From positions 62,001 through 126,000 of the forward strand of contig JAURXZ010000042.1 of assembly GCA_030654175.1 (NCBI GenBank): DNA of 64,000 nt, written 5' to 3'. The DNA is from Bacteroidia bacterium (GTDB lineage: Bacteria > Bacteroidota > Bacteroidia > 2-12-FULL-35-15). Below, piece after piece: positions 10,439 through 18,846 of the stretch. How positions within the stretch are numbered: position 1 is the first letter of the stretch; each line of letters opens with the position of its first letter. The notes under the pieces are model-generated. The model worked only from the letters and a program-made list of their open reading frames with translations, searched no databases and was not told where the DNA came from. Made by a program: the position numbers and the translations under genes.

Positions 10439-11185
10439 ATGCAAAAGCGAATAAATAAATTCATTAGTGAAACAGGGTTTTGTTCCAGAAGGGAAGCTGA
10501 TAAACTTATTGAGGCGGGAAGAGTAACTATTAACGGAAAGAAACCGGAAATGGGAACAAAAGTTAATCCGGAAGATAGCGTTGAAATTGATGGCAAACCT
10601 TTAAAAGCCAAAGAAAAATCAATTTATTTAGCGTTTAATAAACCCATAGGCATTACCTGCACCACTGATTTGAAGGATAAAGACAATATCATCGATTTCA
10701 TCAATCACCCGAAACGAATTTTTCCAATTGGCAGATTAGACAAGCCTTCGGAAGGGTTAATATTTTTAACCAATGATGGTGATATTGTAAATAAAATTTT
10801 GCGTGCCGGGAATAATCACGAAAAAGAATATGTGGTTACTGTTGATAAGCTCCTAAGTACAGAATTTATAAAAAAAATGGGGAATGGAGTAGCGATATTA
10901 GAAACAGTAACACAAAAATGTTTTATCGAACAGTTGGATAAAAACAGGTTCCGAATAATTTTGACACAAGGACTAAATCGCCAGATCAGAAGAATGTGCG
11001 AAGTGCTGGGATACACTGTTATAAAGCTAAAGCGAACACGAATAATGAATATTAAATTAGAAGGCATCGCAGTTGGGAAGTGGCGGAATTTAACAAACGA
11101 TGAAATTAACACTATCAATAATTTAGTTTCTACATCTCTCAAAACAGAAGAGGCTTCTTATTTACAGGATAATATTGAGGAGTAA
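10439..11185 (+). CDS. rluF: RluF-like pseudouridine synthase (RsuA/RluB family)
   Basis: A 248-residue RNA-modifying enzyme. Residues 3-50 form an S4 RNA-binding domain (RINKFISETGFCSRREADKL). The catalytic block is FPIGRLDKPSEGLIFLTNDG at about 100-119, where the aspartate of GRLD is the nucleophile. The segment AGNNHEKEYVV followed by LTQGLNRQIRRMCE resembles RluF, which isomerises U2604 (and makes U35 in tRNA-Tyr) in E. coli; RluB or RsuA activity cannot be excluded from sequence alone. The frame stays open 81 bases upstream, but the -7 element there and the S4 start favour ATG 10439. The next gene starts seven bases after the stop, so they form an operon. Confidence 0.85.
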   Translation: MQKRINKFISETGFCSRREADKLIEAGRVTINGKKPEMGTKVNPEDSVEIDGKPLKAKEKSIYLAFNKPIGITCTTDLKDKDNIIDFINHPKRIFPIGRLDKPSEGLIFLTNDGDIVNKILRAGNNHEKEYVVTVDKLLSTEFIKKMGNGVAILETVTQKCFIEQLDKNRFRIILTQGLNRQIRRMCEVLGYTVIKLKRTRIMNIKLEGIAVGKWRNLTNDEINTINNLVSTSLKTEEASYLQDNIEE

Positions 11186-11192
11186 AGAAACA

Positions 11193-12395
11193 ATGAAAAG
11201 AGCTATCGCAATAATTGGCGGAGGACCTGCCGCGATGATGCTGGCAGCAAGTCTGGATGAACTAAAGTTTGACGTTACTATTTATGAAAAGAACAATGCT
11301 TTAGGAAGAAAATTTTTAGTGGCCGGTGATGGTGGTTTTAATCTAACACATTCAGAAAACACAGAAGAATTTATTTCACGATATACTCCTGCTTCATTCT
11401 TTTCAAGTATTATTTCTTCTTTTACAAATACAGATCTAAGAAACTGGCTTAACAACATTGGTATTGAAACGTTTGTTGGGAGCAGCAAACGAGTGTTTCC
11501 TGTAAAAGGAATAAAACCGATTGATGTACTCAACACTATTTTAGATGTATTGAAGAAAAAAAATGTTTCAATAAAAACCCGTCACAACTGGAAAGGCTGG
11601 AATAACAATGAACTTATTTTTGAAACGGCTATTGAATCAATAAATGTAAAAGCTGACATTACCATATTTGCATTAGGCGGTGGCAGCTGGCAAGTGACCG
11701 GCTCCGATGGAAAGTGGACAAATTATTTTTCAGAAAAAGGAATTGACATTATTCCATTTCAGGCATCCAATTGTGCTTATGAAATAAAATGGGAAAATGA
11801 ATTTATTAAAATTGCAGAGGGCACATCATTAAAAAACATTTCTTTAAAATGCAGTAAAAAAGAAAAAAAAGGTGAACTCGTGATCACTAAATTTGGTTTG
11901 GAAGGCGGCTCAATATATGCTTTAAGCCCCGAAATAAGGCAACAATTGAATTCCAACAATACAGCAAAAATATTTTTAGATCTTAAACCTTCTCTTACTG
12001 TTGAGGAAATAAAAAACAAAATTTCAAACAAAGGAAATAAGTCATTGAGCAAACATCTGGAAAATGAATTGAACCTAAATCAGGTGCAATTGGCATTATT
12101 AAAAACGGTTTTGAGTAAAACAGATTTTACAAATATTGCAATGCTTTCCGAAAAAATTAAAAACCTTCCACTTATCATCACCTCTGCAGCACCTGTTGAT
12201 GAAGCCATTTCAACTGTTGGTGGTATTTCATTAAATGAAATTGACAATACTTTTCAATTAAAAAAATTATCGAATCATTTTGTTATCGGGGAAATGCTGG
12301 ATTGGGATGCACCAACAGGTGGCTATTTATTACAAGGATGTTTTAGTATGGGGTACTGTTTGGCAAAGAGCTTGAATGAGATTAAATCTGAATAA
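11193..12395 (+). CDS. BaiN/RdsA (HI0933/YhiN) family FAD flavoprotein
   Basis: A 400-residue flavoprotein. An FAD dinucleotide fold begins at residue 5 (IIGGGPAAMMLAASL), followed by the family signature FLVAGDGGFNLTHSEN, the GGGSWQVTGSDGKW block near 160, and the C-terminal FAD loop WDAPTGGYLLQGCFSMGYCLA. The family (HI0933, YhiN, BaiN) comprises NAD(P)H-linked oxidoreductases whose physiological substrate is mostly unknown; some reduce bile-acid intermediates. ATG 11193 is preceded by a GAGGAG stretch that overlaps the end of the upstream gene, one of the few Shine-Dalgarno-like sites in the window. It is cotranscribed with the pseudouridine synthase. Confidence 0.88.
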   Translation: MKRAIAIIGGGPAAMMLAASLDELKFDVTIYEKNNALGRKFLVAGDGGFNLTHSENTEEFISRYTPASFFSSIISSFTNTDLRNWLNNIGIETFVGSSKRVFPVKGIKPIDVLNTILDVLKKKNVSIKTRHNWKGWNNNELIFETAIESINVKADITIFALGGGSWQVTGSDGKWTNYFSEKGIDIIPFQASNCAYEIKWENEFIKIAEGTSLKNISLKCSKKEKKGELVITKFGLEGGSIYALSPEIRQQLNSNNTAKIFLDLKPSLTVEEIKNKISNKGNKSLSKHLENELNLNQVQLALLKTVLSKTDFTNIAMLSEKIKNLPLIITSAAPVDEAISTVGGISLNEIDNTFQLKKLSNHFVIGEMLDWDAPTGGYLLQGCFSMGYCLAKSLNEIKSE

Positions 12396-12413
12396 AGCGG
12401 TTCAAACCATATA

Positions 12414-12593
12414 CCCTGACAGGGTTTCAAACCCTGTTAGGGTTCAATGAACTCCACATTTAGAGGTTCAACTTTGTAGAGATAATTACTCCTATTTGTG
12501 CTATAACCTTTTAAAGCTGATTATGCTTAATTTCTTACCTTTGATATGGCTTCTGCTACAATAACCCTAACAGGGTTTAAAACCCTGTCAGGG
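12414..12593. repeat. Pair of CCCTGACAGGG palindromes in inverted orientation in the recQ leader
   Basis: A 29-base palindromic unit (CCCTGACAGGGTTT, then AAACCCTGTTAGGG with one G:T exception) lies at 12414-12442, and its reverse complement at 12565-12593. A third copy is at 23612-23640, after polA. The two copies here bracket about 120 bases that contain the recQ -7 element, and the second copy would lie in the recQ 5' leader as a strong hairpin. No transposase is present, so these behave as extragenic palindromes rather than IS ends. Confidence 0.75.
12536..12543 (+). promoter_or_regulatory. -7 promoter element (TACCTTTG) of recQ
   Basis: Exact TAnnTTTG match 94 bases before ATG 12638. 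The implied long leader contains the palindrome at 12565-12593. Confidence 0.5.
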
Positions 12594-12637
12594 CGCAAAT
12601 AAATAGTTTTATTTACCTATACTGAAGCAAATTAATC

Positions 12638-14779
12638 ATGATTTTACAAGCGGCATCCTTACTAAAAAAACATTACGGTTATGATCAGTTTCGGCCAATG
12701 CAGGCTGAAGTGATCCAGTGTGTAATGGATAAGAAAGATGTTGTGGTTCTGATGCCTACCGGTGGCGGAAAATCAATCTGTTTCCAGATCCCTTCACTTT
12801 TGTTGCCGGGATTATGTGTTGTGGTTTCTCCATTGATATCATTGATGAAAGATCAGGTGGATGCGCTTAATTCTAATGACATTCCGGCCGCATACCTAAA
12901 TAGCAGTTTAAGTTCAGGAGAGGAAGAAAATATTATTACCAAATGCCTTAAGGGGCAAATTAAATTACTTTACATTTCACCGGAACGACTGGTACAGGAA
13001 ATGAATCGCCTCCTTACCAAGTTACCTATTCAGTTGTTTGCGATTGATGAAGCACATTGTATCTCATCGTGGGGGCATGATTTCAGGCCTGAATACACGC
13101 AGTTGAAATTTCTGAAAGAACATTTTCCTTCTATTCCCGTAATTGCATTAACAGCAACAGCTGATAAAACTACGCGCAGAGATATTGTTAAACAACTTAA
13201 TTTACTTAACCCGGAAGTATTTGTTGCTTCTTTTAATCGTCCTAATTTAAGTCTTTCTGTAAAGTCAGGTATAAAGCCAAAAGAACGTATTAAAGATATT
13301 ATTGAATTTATTGCGGATCGTGAAAACGAAGCTGGAATTATTTATTGCCTGAGCCGAGCAACCACCGAAAAATTAAGAGATGCCTTGAAAGCAAAAGGAA
13401 TTAAGGCAGGTTGTTATCATGCTGGATTGCCAAGTGAGGAGCGGAATAAAACACAAGACGATTTTATAAATGATAAATTACAAGTGGTATGTGCTACTGT
13501 GGCTTTTGGTATGGGAATCGACAAATCCAATGTGCGATGGGTGATCCACTTTAACTTGCCAAAAAACATTGAAGGATATTACCAGGAAATAGGGCGTGCG
13601 GGACGAGATGGATTAAACAGCGATACAATTTTGTATTATAACATTGCTGATCTGATCATGTTAACCAAGTTTGCGCAGGAAGGAAATCTGGCAAAAATAA
13701 ATCTGGAGAAACTAAGGCGGATGCAGCAATTTGCGGAAGCGGATATGTGCCGCAGAAAAATTTTATTGAGTTATTTTGGTGAAACACCACAGGAAAACTG
13801 CGGCAATTGTGATGTGTGTGAAAATCCACGTCAGCATTTTGATGGAACATTATTGGTTCAAAAAGCATTATCCGCTTTGATGCGAATGGAAGAAAAGGTT
13901 GGAACCACCATGTTGATAGATGTATTGAGAGGTTCATCAAAAGGTGAACTTATTGAGCATGGTTATAATAAAATAAAAACATACGGTGCCGGAGCTGATC
14001 TGAGTTTTGCCATCTGGGAGCAATATATTTTGCAGATGTTAAATCTTGGATTGATTGAAATAGCCTACGATGAAGGTTTTTCTTTAAAGATAACAGAATC
14101 CGGTAAAGAAGTGTTGTATAGCAAGCGTAAAGCGGATCTGGTACAACCTCAGATCAAAATTGCTGAACCAATTGAGCGTAAAGCAAAACGTGGCAAGTAT
14201 GCTGAACAAAGTACCGGAAATGACCTGTTTGAAGCCTTACGTAAATTACGTAAGCAATTTGCGGATTCGGAAAAACTGCCTGCATATATTATTTTTAATG
14301 ATGCCACATTGCGTGAAATGGCTTCGGAGAAGCCATTAACAGAGGAAGAAATGCTTACCATTTCCGGAGTGGGACAACATAAATTTGAAAAATACGGACA
14401 AGCTTTTTTAACTATTATACATGAAATGTGTTATGGTATTTCGGCAAAAACGCCTAAAGTAAACACGTACGAGGAAACATTAATACTCTACAAACAAAAT
14501 AGTTCGCCAAAGGATATTGCCTTAAAACGGAATTTAAGTGTAACTACTATTTATTCGCATATAGCGCAGTTGTATTTGAAAGGCGATATAAGTTCCATTG
14601 AACACTTTGTAAGCATTGAGGAAGTTGATCGTGTAAAAACAGCTGTGAATGCTATTGGAAAAATTGAAAAACTAAAGGAGGTTTTCGATTTTTTAAATGC
14701 TGAGCTTGACTATTCTAAAATACGGATGGCCTTGGCTTGCCTTGAAAAGAATGGAGAATACAATACAGGTAAAAATTGA
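12638..14779 (+). CDS. recQ: ATP-dependent DNA helicase RecQ
   Basis: A 713-residue 3'-5' helicase of recombinational repair. Walker A MPTGGGKSICFQIP is near residues 37-50, DEAH with FAIDEAHCISSWGHDF near 136, and motif VI GRAGRDG near 330. The zinc site follows (CRRKILLSYFGE, then CGNCDVC). An HRDC domain occupies about 535-605 (ADSEKLPAYIIFNDATLREM). The last about 90 residues form an extra HTH_40-like domain (TYEETLILYKQNSSPKDIAL), typical of long Bacteroidota RecQ and absent in E. coli RecQ. All helicase motifs are intact. The 14802 gene converges on it. Confidence 0.97.
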   Translation: MILQAASLLKKHYGYDQFRPMQAEVIQCVMDKKDVVVLMPTGGGKSICFQIPSLLLPGLCVVVSPLISLMKDQVDALNSNDIPAAYLNSSLSSGEEENIITKCLKGQIKLLYISPERLVQEMNRLLTKLPIQLFAIDEAHCISSWGHDFRPEYTQLKFLKEHFPSIPVIALTATADKTTRRDIVKQLNLLNPEVFVASFNRPNLSLSVKSGIKPKERIKDIIEFIADRENEAGIIYCLSRATTEKLRDALKAKGIKAGCYHAGLPSEERNKTQDDFINDKLQVVCATVAFGMGIDKSNVRWVIHFNLPKNIEGYYQEIGRAGRDGLNSDTILYYNIADLIMLTKFAQEGNLAKINLEKLRRMQQFAEADMCRRKILLSYFGETPQENCGNCDVCENPRQHFDGTLLVQKALSALMRMEEKVGTTMLIDVLRGSSKGELIEHGYNKIKTYGAGADLSFAIWEQYILQMLNLGLIEIAYDEGFSLKITESGKEVLYSKRKADLVQPQIKIAEPIERKAKRGKYAEQSTGNDLFEALRKLRKQFADSEKLPAYIIFNDATLREMASEKPLTEEEMLTISGVGQHKFEKYGQAFLTIIHEMCYGISAKTPKVNTYEETLILYKQNSSPKDIALKRNLSVTTIYSHIAQLYLKGDISSIEHFVSIEEVDRVKTAVNAIGKIEKLKEVFDFLNAELDYSKIRMALACLEKNGEYNTGKN

Positions 14780-14801
14780 AACAAAACCTCGGACAGCAAA
14801 T

Positions 14802-15152
14802 TTATAAAATATCCTTCTTAGTGTTTTTAGTTAATAAACGTATTTTATAAAAATAGGCCACTGAAATCATACCTGCCACAAAAGGAAAGCCTGCATAATT
14901 TTTAATTTCTTCGTGATGAAAAAACTCACATAACATCCAATAGGAATTAGCGAAGATCCAAAATAGAACAGCCAGATTTACCCAGAATTCATCATTTTTT
15001 TCACGCCAGGTTTTTATCGTAATAATTAAGGCAACTATAATGGTAGGTATTATCATTATAGTGCCCAGCATTCGAAATTGAAGCATCCAGAAGGTGTCTT
15101 TCAATAACCAAAGGGGGATGTGAAGGTTTTCGTAATGGCGGGTTTTAAACAT
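14802..15152 (-). CDS. Small integral membrane protein, unknown function
   Basis: A 116-residue protein with three clear membrane segments: MLGTIMIIPTIIVALIITI (about 28-46), FWVNLAVLFWIFANSYWML (about 56-74) and FPFVAGMISVAYFYKI (about 88-103). It has a basic tail (RLLTKNTKKDIL) and no catalytic motif. I do not recognise the family. It stands alone between the converging recQ gene and a long non-coding stretch. The regular hydrophobic pattern and good coding character support it as a real gene. Confidence 0.65.
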   Translation of the reverse strand: MFKTRHYENLHIPLWLLKDTFWMLQFRMLGTIMIIPTIIVALIITIKTWREKNDEFWVNLAVLFWIFANSYWMLCEFFHHEEIKNYAGFPFVAGMISVAYFYKIRLLTKNTKKDIL

Positions 15153-15462
15153 GTAGCAAATTTAGAAACTATTTTATACTATTTACATTCTTTCATTGTT
15201 CCAGAAGACAAGTCCCCATCCTTTGATCTACAAACGGCATCAATCCATGCAATTAAATTAAAATCTTGCGCTAAATGATATAATTTTTATAAAGTCTAAT
15301 TCCCCCAATTATTAGCTGTTCAAAATTTATTCTAAACTACCAATTTTCCTTTTTTAGCTATTCAAAACACAATATTATCGAATACAGATATAATTCTTCA
15401 TCAAGACTGGATAGATTTGAATTATAAATTAAATTAATCATTATTCAATTAAAAATAAAAAA
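15153..15462. other. Intergenic stretch without recognised content
   Basis: About 310 bases, very AT-rich, without a coding frame or a clear hairpin on either strand. It presumably holds the promoters of the 14802 gene and the small 15463 gene, but no exact TAnnTTTG site is well placed for either. Confidence 0.5.
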
Positions 15463-15615
15463 ATGAGAACTAAACCAAAAACAGTATTGCCGGCCTTAAA
15501 CCCTAAGTCAATAAAAGTACAATTAGATTACAAGACTATAATCACAATTCCACGCATGGAGGCTCTTAAGGCATGGTTACTTAGATTTCCGGATGCAAAA
15601 GTATTGGCTTCTTAA
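15463..15615 (+). CDS. Small protein of 50 residues, unknown function
   Basis: A 50-residue frame: basic start MRTKPKTVLPALNPKSIKVQ, then a strand-like LDYKTIITI and a helix-like MEALKAWLLRFPDAKVLAS. It is preceded by an AT-only leader (AATTAAAAATAAAAAA before the ATG), a type of initiation region common in Bacteroidota, which lack strong Shine-Dalgarno use. No family is recognised. It is followed by the 90-residue gene at 15701, which has its own -7 element. It is judged probable from its amphipathic composition and leader. Confidence 0.5.
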   Translation: MRTKPKTVLPALNPKSIKVQLDYKTIITIPRMEALKAWLLRFPDAKVLAS

Positions 15616-15636
15616 AAAGCACTTAAAGCAAACGGA

Positions 15637-15644
15637 TAGTTTTG
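15637..15644 (+). promoter_or_regulatory. -7 promoter element (TAGTTTTG) of the 15701 gene
   Basis: Exact TAnnTTTG match 56 bases before ATG 15701 and 21 bases after the stop of the 50-residue gene. Confidence 0.5.
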
Positions 15645-15700
15645 CAATAATAATATTTATTGAAGGCGTTCAAATTTGCACTGCTCTAAAATAACCGATT

Positions 15701-15973
15701 ATGATTCAGTTAAAAGAAGAAAAGATAAAAATAATTGTTAATGCCGATGGTTCCAAATCGGTGGAGATTATTATTAATGAAGCAATTTGGGATATGCAGG
15801 CCGGAGGGGTTGTTGACGATGTGATAATGGAGTTTATTCAAAAACTTGACCTTTCTCTGATGCTTTACAAAATTGACGAAAATTCTGTAACGGAGTTAAA
15901 CAACATAAAATTAGCCCGGGAAATACTAATGAACAAGATTCTTAACGGAATTGATGCTCATTATTCGTTTTAA
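15701..15973 (+). CDS. Small cytosolic protein of 90 residues, unknown function
   Basis: A 90-residue acidic protein with an N-terminal beta hairpin-like part (EEKIKIIVNADGSKSVEIII), a central helix (IWDMQAGGVVDDVIMEFIQK) and a C-terminal helix (NIKLAREILMNKILNGIDA). There is no signal peptide, membrane segment or recognised motif. It is transcribed from its own probable promoter, between the 50-residue gene and the TPR protein. The codon pattern looks genuine, but the family is unknown to me. Confidence 0.6.
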   Translation: MIQLKEEKIKIIVNADGSKSVEIIINEAIWDMQAGGVVDDVIMEFIQKLDLSLMLYKIDENSVTELNNIKLAREILMNKILNGIDAHYSF

Positions 15974-15997
15974 GGAAAGAATTAATGCTGACTCTGA

Positions 15998-16016
15998 TAA
16001 TTTTGCATTAATTTTG
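15998..16016 (+). promoter_or_regulatory. Two tandem -7 promoter elements before the TPR gene
   Basis: TAATTTTG occurs twice, at 15998-16005 and 16009-16016, 11 bases apart (about one helical turn). Either could serve the gene at 16070, giving leaders of roughly 45-60 bases. Confidence 0.5.
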
Positions 16017-16069
16017 TGCCTTATTTAACCAGAAACAGCTTTAGGCCATTTCCTTAATTGCATTTTTTT

Positions 16070-16723
16070 ATGAAAGTTTTACGTTTTTACATTTTGTATC
16101 GTTTACCGATCAGCATCATTTTAATCGGATTAGGTGTTCTCTCTCATATTTATGATGATGCCATTACCGCCTGGATCTGTTACATACTTGCCGCAATTTC
16201 ATTGTTACTTTATTTTATGTTAGGAACCATGCGCCTTGTGCAGGAAGCTGTGGCAGAAGGCGATGTAGAAAAAGCCACCCGATACATTAAAAAAATCAAA
16301 TTCCCCCGTTTATTATTCAAACCTGTACGTTCGGGATATTATATGTTGCAAAGTAATCTTGCAATGGCATCTGACGACTTGACCACTGCTGAAAGCAATA
16401 TCCGCAAGAGCCTGAACACCAAATCATCAATTGTAGGTAATGTAAAAGGCGAAAACCTGTTACAGTTAGGTTTTATTCAGTTGAAAAAGGGTAATCATAA
16501 GGAAGCTCGTTTAACCTTAATGGAAGCTGTAAAATCAGGCATTTCTGACAAAGAAGCACTGGCTGCAGCGTATATGCAATTATGTTCTTTGGAAATACAA
16601 CGTACACAAAACAGAATTGCAAAAGATTATTTCAGAAAAGCAAAAGCACTAAAGCCTAAATCGGAGGAATTGGTAAAACAAATAAAAACGATGGAGAAGC
16701 AGCTTGCCCGTATGCCGGGGTAG
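16070..16723 (+). CDS. TPR protein with two N-terminal membrane segments
   Basis: A 217-residue inner-membrane protein. Two hydrophobic helices come first (LPISIILIGLGVLSHIY and AITAWICYILAAISLLLYF, about 10-50). A soluble part with tetratricopeptide-type helix pairs follows: VAEGDVEKATRYIKKI, NLAMASDDLTTAESNIRKSL, QLGFIQLKKGNHKEARLTLM and YMQLCSLEIQRTQNRIAKDY. TPR domains hold protein partners, so it probably scaffolds something at the membrane; no partner is evident from the neighbours. ATG 16070 is chosen over 16058 because MKVLRFYILYRLP begins the membrane region directly. Confidence 0.75.
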   Translation: MKVLRFYILYRLPISIILIGLGVLSHIYDDAITAWICYILAAISLLLYFMLGTMRLVQEAVAEGDVEKATRYIKKIKFPRLLFKPVRSGYYMLQSNLAMASDDLTTAESNIRKSLNTKSSIVGNVKGENLLQLGFIQLKKGNHKEARLTLMEAVKSGISDKEALAAAYMQLCSLEIQRTQNRIAKDYFRKAKALKPKSEELVKQIKTMEKQLARMPG

Positions 16724-16730
16724 TTTTTAG

Positions 16731-16819
16731 TTGATAGTTGTTGGTTGATAGTTGTTGGTTGATAGTTGTTGGTTGATAGTTGTTGGTTGGTAGTTGATAG
16801 TTATTGGTTGATAGTTGTT
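16731..16819. repeat. 14-bp tandem repeat
   Basis: The unit TTGATAGTTGTTGG is repeated four times without change from 16731 to 16786, then continues in degenerate form to about 16819. It lies between the stop codons of two converging genes and overlaps neither. A short frame across it has no coding character. Confidence 0.9.
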
Positions 16820-16827
16820 ACAGGAGG

Positions 16828-17046
16828 CTACCTCGTTATTTCCAGATATAAATTTTCTACTTTTTTGCGTGCCCAAGGGGTTTTTCTAAGAAATGTTAAG
16901 CTTGACTTAACACTTGGATTATCAGTAAAGCATTTGATGTTAATGTGATACCCCAATTGTTCCCAGCCGTAAAAAGCAACCAAATGATCTATGATCATTT
17001 CCAATGTTTTACCATGTAATGGATTATTGGTTTGCTCAGTTTTCAT
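16828..17046 (-). CDS. VF530 family DNA-binding protein (DUF2132)
   Basis: A 72-residue protein that matches the VF530 family along its whole length: [20 protein letters not shown], then [20 protein letters not shown] and [15 protein letters not shown]. The family forms a small helical fold described as DNA-binding from its structure; the cellular role is not settled. Length is normal. It is transcribed alone and converges on the TPR gene across the tandem repeat. A copy of the two-hairpin repeat lies just upstream. Confidence 0.92.
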   Translation of the reverse strand: MKTEQTNNPLHGKTLEMIIDHLVAFYGWEQLGYHINIKCFTDNPSVKSSLTFLRKTPWARKKVENLYLEITR

Positions 17047-17122
17047 TTAATTCCTATTATATTTTAAAATTTTAAGTTCGAATTTTTTTAATGCAAAAGC
17101 CCTTGATGGCAAGATGGATGCT

Positions 17123-17219
17123 GCGTTAGGGATTGCAACGTAAATCCTTCTCCGATTTTTATCGGAGAAGATTGAAGTGAAAAGCCCGCCCCTTTCTCTT
17201 TAGAAAGGGGAACGCCCAA
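17123..17219 (+). repeat. Two-hairpin extragenic repeat, copy A
   Basis: Conserved start GCGTTAGGGATTGCAACG, first hairpin (stem CTTCTCCGAT/ATCGGAGAAG, ten pairs, loop TTTT), conserved linker GATTGAAGTGAAAAGCCC, second hairpin (CCCCTTTCT/AGAAAGGGG, nine pairs) and conserved end AACGCCCAA. The other copies are at 18754-18846, 26577-26671 and 28905-29006. It lies just after the end of the DEAD-box helicase gene. Confidence 0.85.
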
Positions 17220-17248
17220 AGAACTTAAACCCTTAACAAAAAAAACAA

Positions 17249-18580
17249 TTATCGTCTTCTCTTGCTGTTATCTTTACGTGTTGATTTACCTTTTTTAGGA
17301 TCTAACACACTTGGCCCACCGAGATTTACCTTTTTGTTTTTCTCTTTCTTCTCATGGAAAGCACCTTGACCGATAGGAATTTTGATAGCATTTATCCTTT
17401 TAAGATTTTTATCTATTATTGACGGCTTTTCTTCTTCGGTATAAATTTTTGAAATTTGCACAGCCGCAGGAAAGGGTTGAATAGGAATTTCCTTATTCAT
17501 CAGGTTTTCAATTTCAAATTGATATTCCTGTTCTGCTTCATTGATGAAGGAAATGGCAACTCCGGCCTTATTTGCCCTTCCGGTACGCCCTATACGATGG
17601 ATATAATCTTCAGGCAAACGAGACGTATCAAAATTTATAACGTGCGTTACGTCCGAAATATCCAAACCACGGGCGATAATATCTGTTGCAATTAAAACAC
17701 GTTTACGTCCGTCATGAAAATTTTTCAAGGCACTTATTCTGTTATTCTGCGATAAACTTGAATGAATCACCCCAACCTGATCGACCAATTTTTTTTCTAA
17801 AAGTTCGAATAATCGGTCGGCTAATTTTTTATTTTCCACAAAAACCAGCACTTTACCTAATTCTGCATCATTAAGCAAATATTCCAACAGGTTTACTTTT
17901 GTATGAAAGTTAGGAACATGATATCCTTTCTGAATGATCTTATCAAGCGGAGTGCCGTGTGCAGCTATTTCTATTTTGAATGGTTCATAAAAATATTTAG
18001 CGATCACTTTCTCCACATCTTCGGTCATAGTTGCCGAAAACATAAGGTTTTGCCTTTTTGCAGGTAAGGTCTCTAAAAAACTGATCAATTGCTGACGAAA
18101 ACCAAGGCTTAGCATCTGATCGACCTCATCAATTACTAGTTTTTGAATATCTTTTAATCGCAATAGTCCGGTAAGGGCCAGATCGACCAATCGCCCGGGG
18201 GTAGCCACTAAAATATCCAGGCCATCGTATACCAATTGTTTTTGAGTATTGATATTGGTTCCTCCATAAACGCCCTGATAGCGGACATTCATGTAGGACG
18301 TAAGTTTTTCAATTTCACGTACAATTTGCAAAACCAATTCGCGGGTAGGAACCACAATTAAGATCCTTGGATGTTTTTTATCGGAATATTTCAACTGCCT
18401 GAGCATGGGCAATAAATAAGCAAATGTTTTACCTGTACCTGTTTGGGCAATGGCCACCACATCTTTTCCCGACATGATCACAGGAAACGCTTTTTCCTGA
18501 ATGGGGGTTGGATTGATATACCCTAAGTCGTCCAATGCGCTTATCAGGGGTTTATTTAAATTTAGTTCGTCAAAAGTCAC
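17249..18580 (-). CDS. DEAD-box family RNA helicase (DEVD variant)
   Basis: A 443-residue RNA helicase. The Q motif FDELNLNKPLISALDDLG is at the start, Walker A AQTGTGKT near 46-53, PTREL near 90, motif II as DEVD rather than DEAD near 149, SAT at about 181, and motif VI HRIGRTGRA near 325. The tail is strongly basic (KKNKKVNLGG, then KKGKSTRKDNSKRRR), as in ribosome-assembly helicases such as RhlE and CsdA. The start codon is GTG; no in-frame ATG lies near. A -7 element TACCTTTG sits 21 bases before it. Likely role is rRNA folding or mRNA turnover (family inference). Confidence 0.93.
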   Translation of the reverse strand: MTFDELNLNKPLISALDDLGYINPTPIQEKAFPVIMSGKDVVAIAQTGTGKTFAYLLPMLRQLKYSDKKHPRILIVVPTRELVLQIVREIEKLTSYMNVRYQGVYGGTNINTQKQLVYDGLDILVATPGRLVDLALTGLLRLKDIQKLVIDEVDQMLSLGFRQQLISFLETLPAKRQNLMFSATMTEDVEKVIAKYFYEPFKIEIAAHGTPLDKIIQKGYHVPNFHTKVNLLEYLLNDAELGKVLVFVENKKLADRLFELLEKKLVDQVGVIHSSLSQNNRISALKNFHDGRKRVLIATDIIARGLDISDVTHVINFDTSRLPEDYIHRIGRTGRANKAGVAISFINEAEQEYQFEIENLMNKEIPIQPFPAAVQISKIYTEEEKPSIIDKNLKRINAIKIPIGQGAFHEKKEKNKKVNLGGPSVLDPKKGKSTRKDNSKRRR

Positions 18581-18601
18581 AATAATGGTTTTAATGGATT
18601 A

Positions 18602-18609
18602 CAAAGGTA
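18602..18609 (-). promoter_or_regulatory. -7 promoter element (TACCTTTG) of the DEAD-box helicase
   Basis: On the minus strand, an exact TAnnTTTG match 21 bases before the GTG start at 18580. It supports the GTG start. Confidence 0.6.
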
Positions 18610-18753
18610 AAGAATCCGCTTAAGCTTAACGGCTTTTATATTAATATTTATATTATTGAACTTCACAATTCTGCGAAATATATAGGATCGTATTCTCAGA
18701 ATTATAATTGCAGATTTAATAAAGATGTTCCTACAGCTCAGTTAAATAATCAT

Positions 18754-18846
18754 TTGGGCGTCACACTTTCTTAAAAGAGAAAGTGTCGGGCTTTTCGCTG
18801 CAATCTTTTCTAAAAAGAAAAGGATTTACGCTGCAATCCCTAACGC
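18754..18846 (-). repeat. Two-hairpin extragenic repeat, copy B, overlapping a stop codon
   Basis: Read on the minus strand, it has the same layout as copy A: GCGTTAGGGATTGCAGCG, a seven-pair first hairpin (CTTTTCT/AGAAAAG), GATTGCAGCGAAAAGCCC, a second hairpin with ACACTTTCT/AGAAAGTGT (nine pairs) and end GACGCCCAA. The second stem differs from the CCCC/GGGG stems of the other copies at paired positions, so pairing is kept. The first bases overlap the last codons of the L,D-transpeptidase gene and supply its TAG stop. Confidence 0.85.

Noticed and set aside
12414-12593. Short insertion sequence or MITE bounded by inverted repeats
   Set aside because: Each end is itself palindromic, a third copy stands alone after polA, and no target-site duplication is apparent, so extragenic palindromes are the simpler reading.
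16766-16948. 60-codon frame across the 14-bp tandem repeat
   Set aside because: Its sequence merely translates the repeat (VDSCWLVVDSYWL), and it runs antisense into the VF530 gene.
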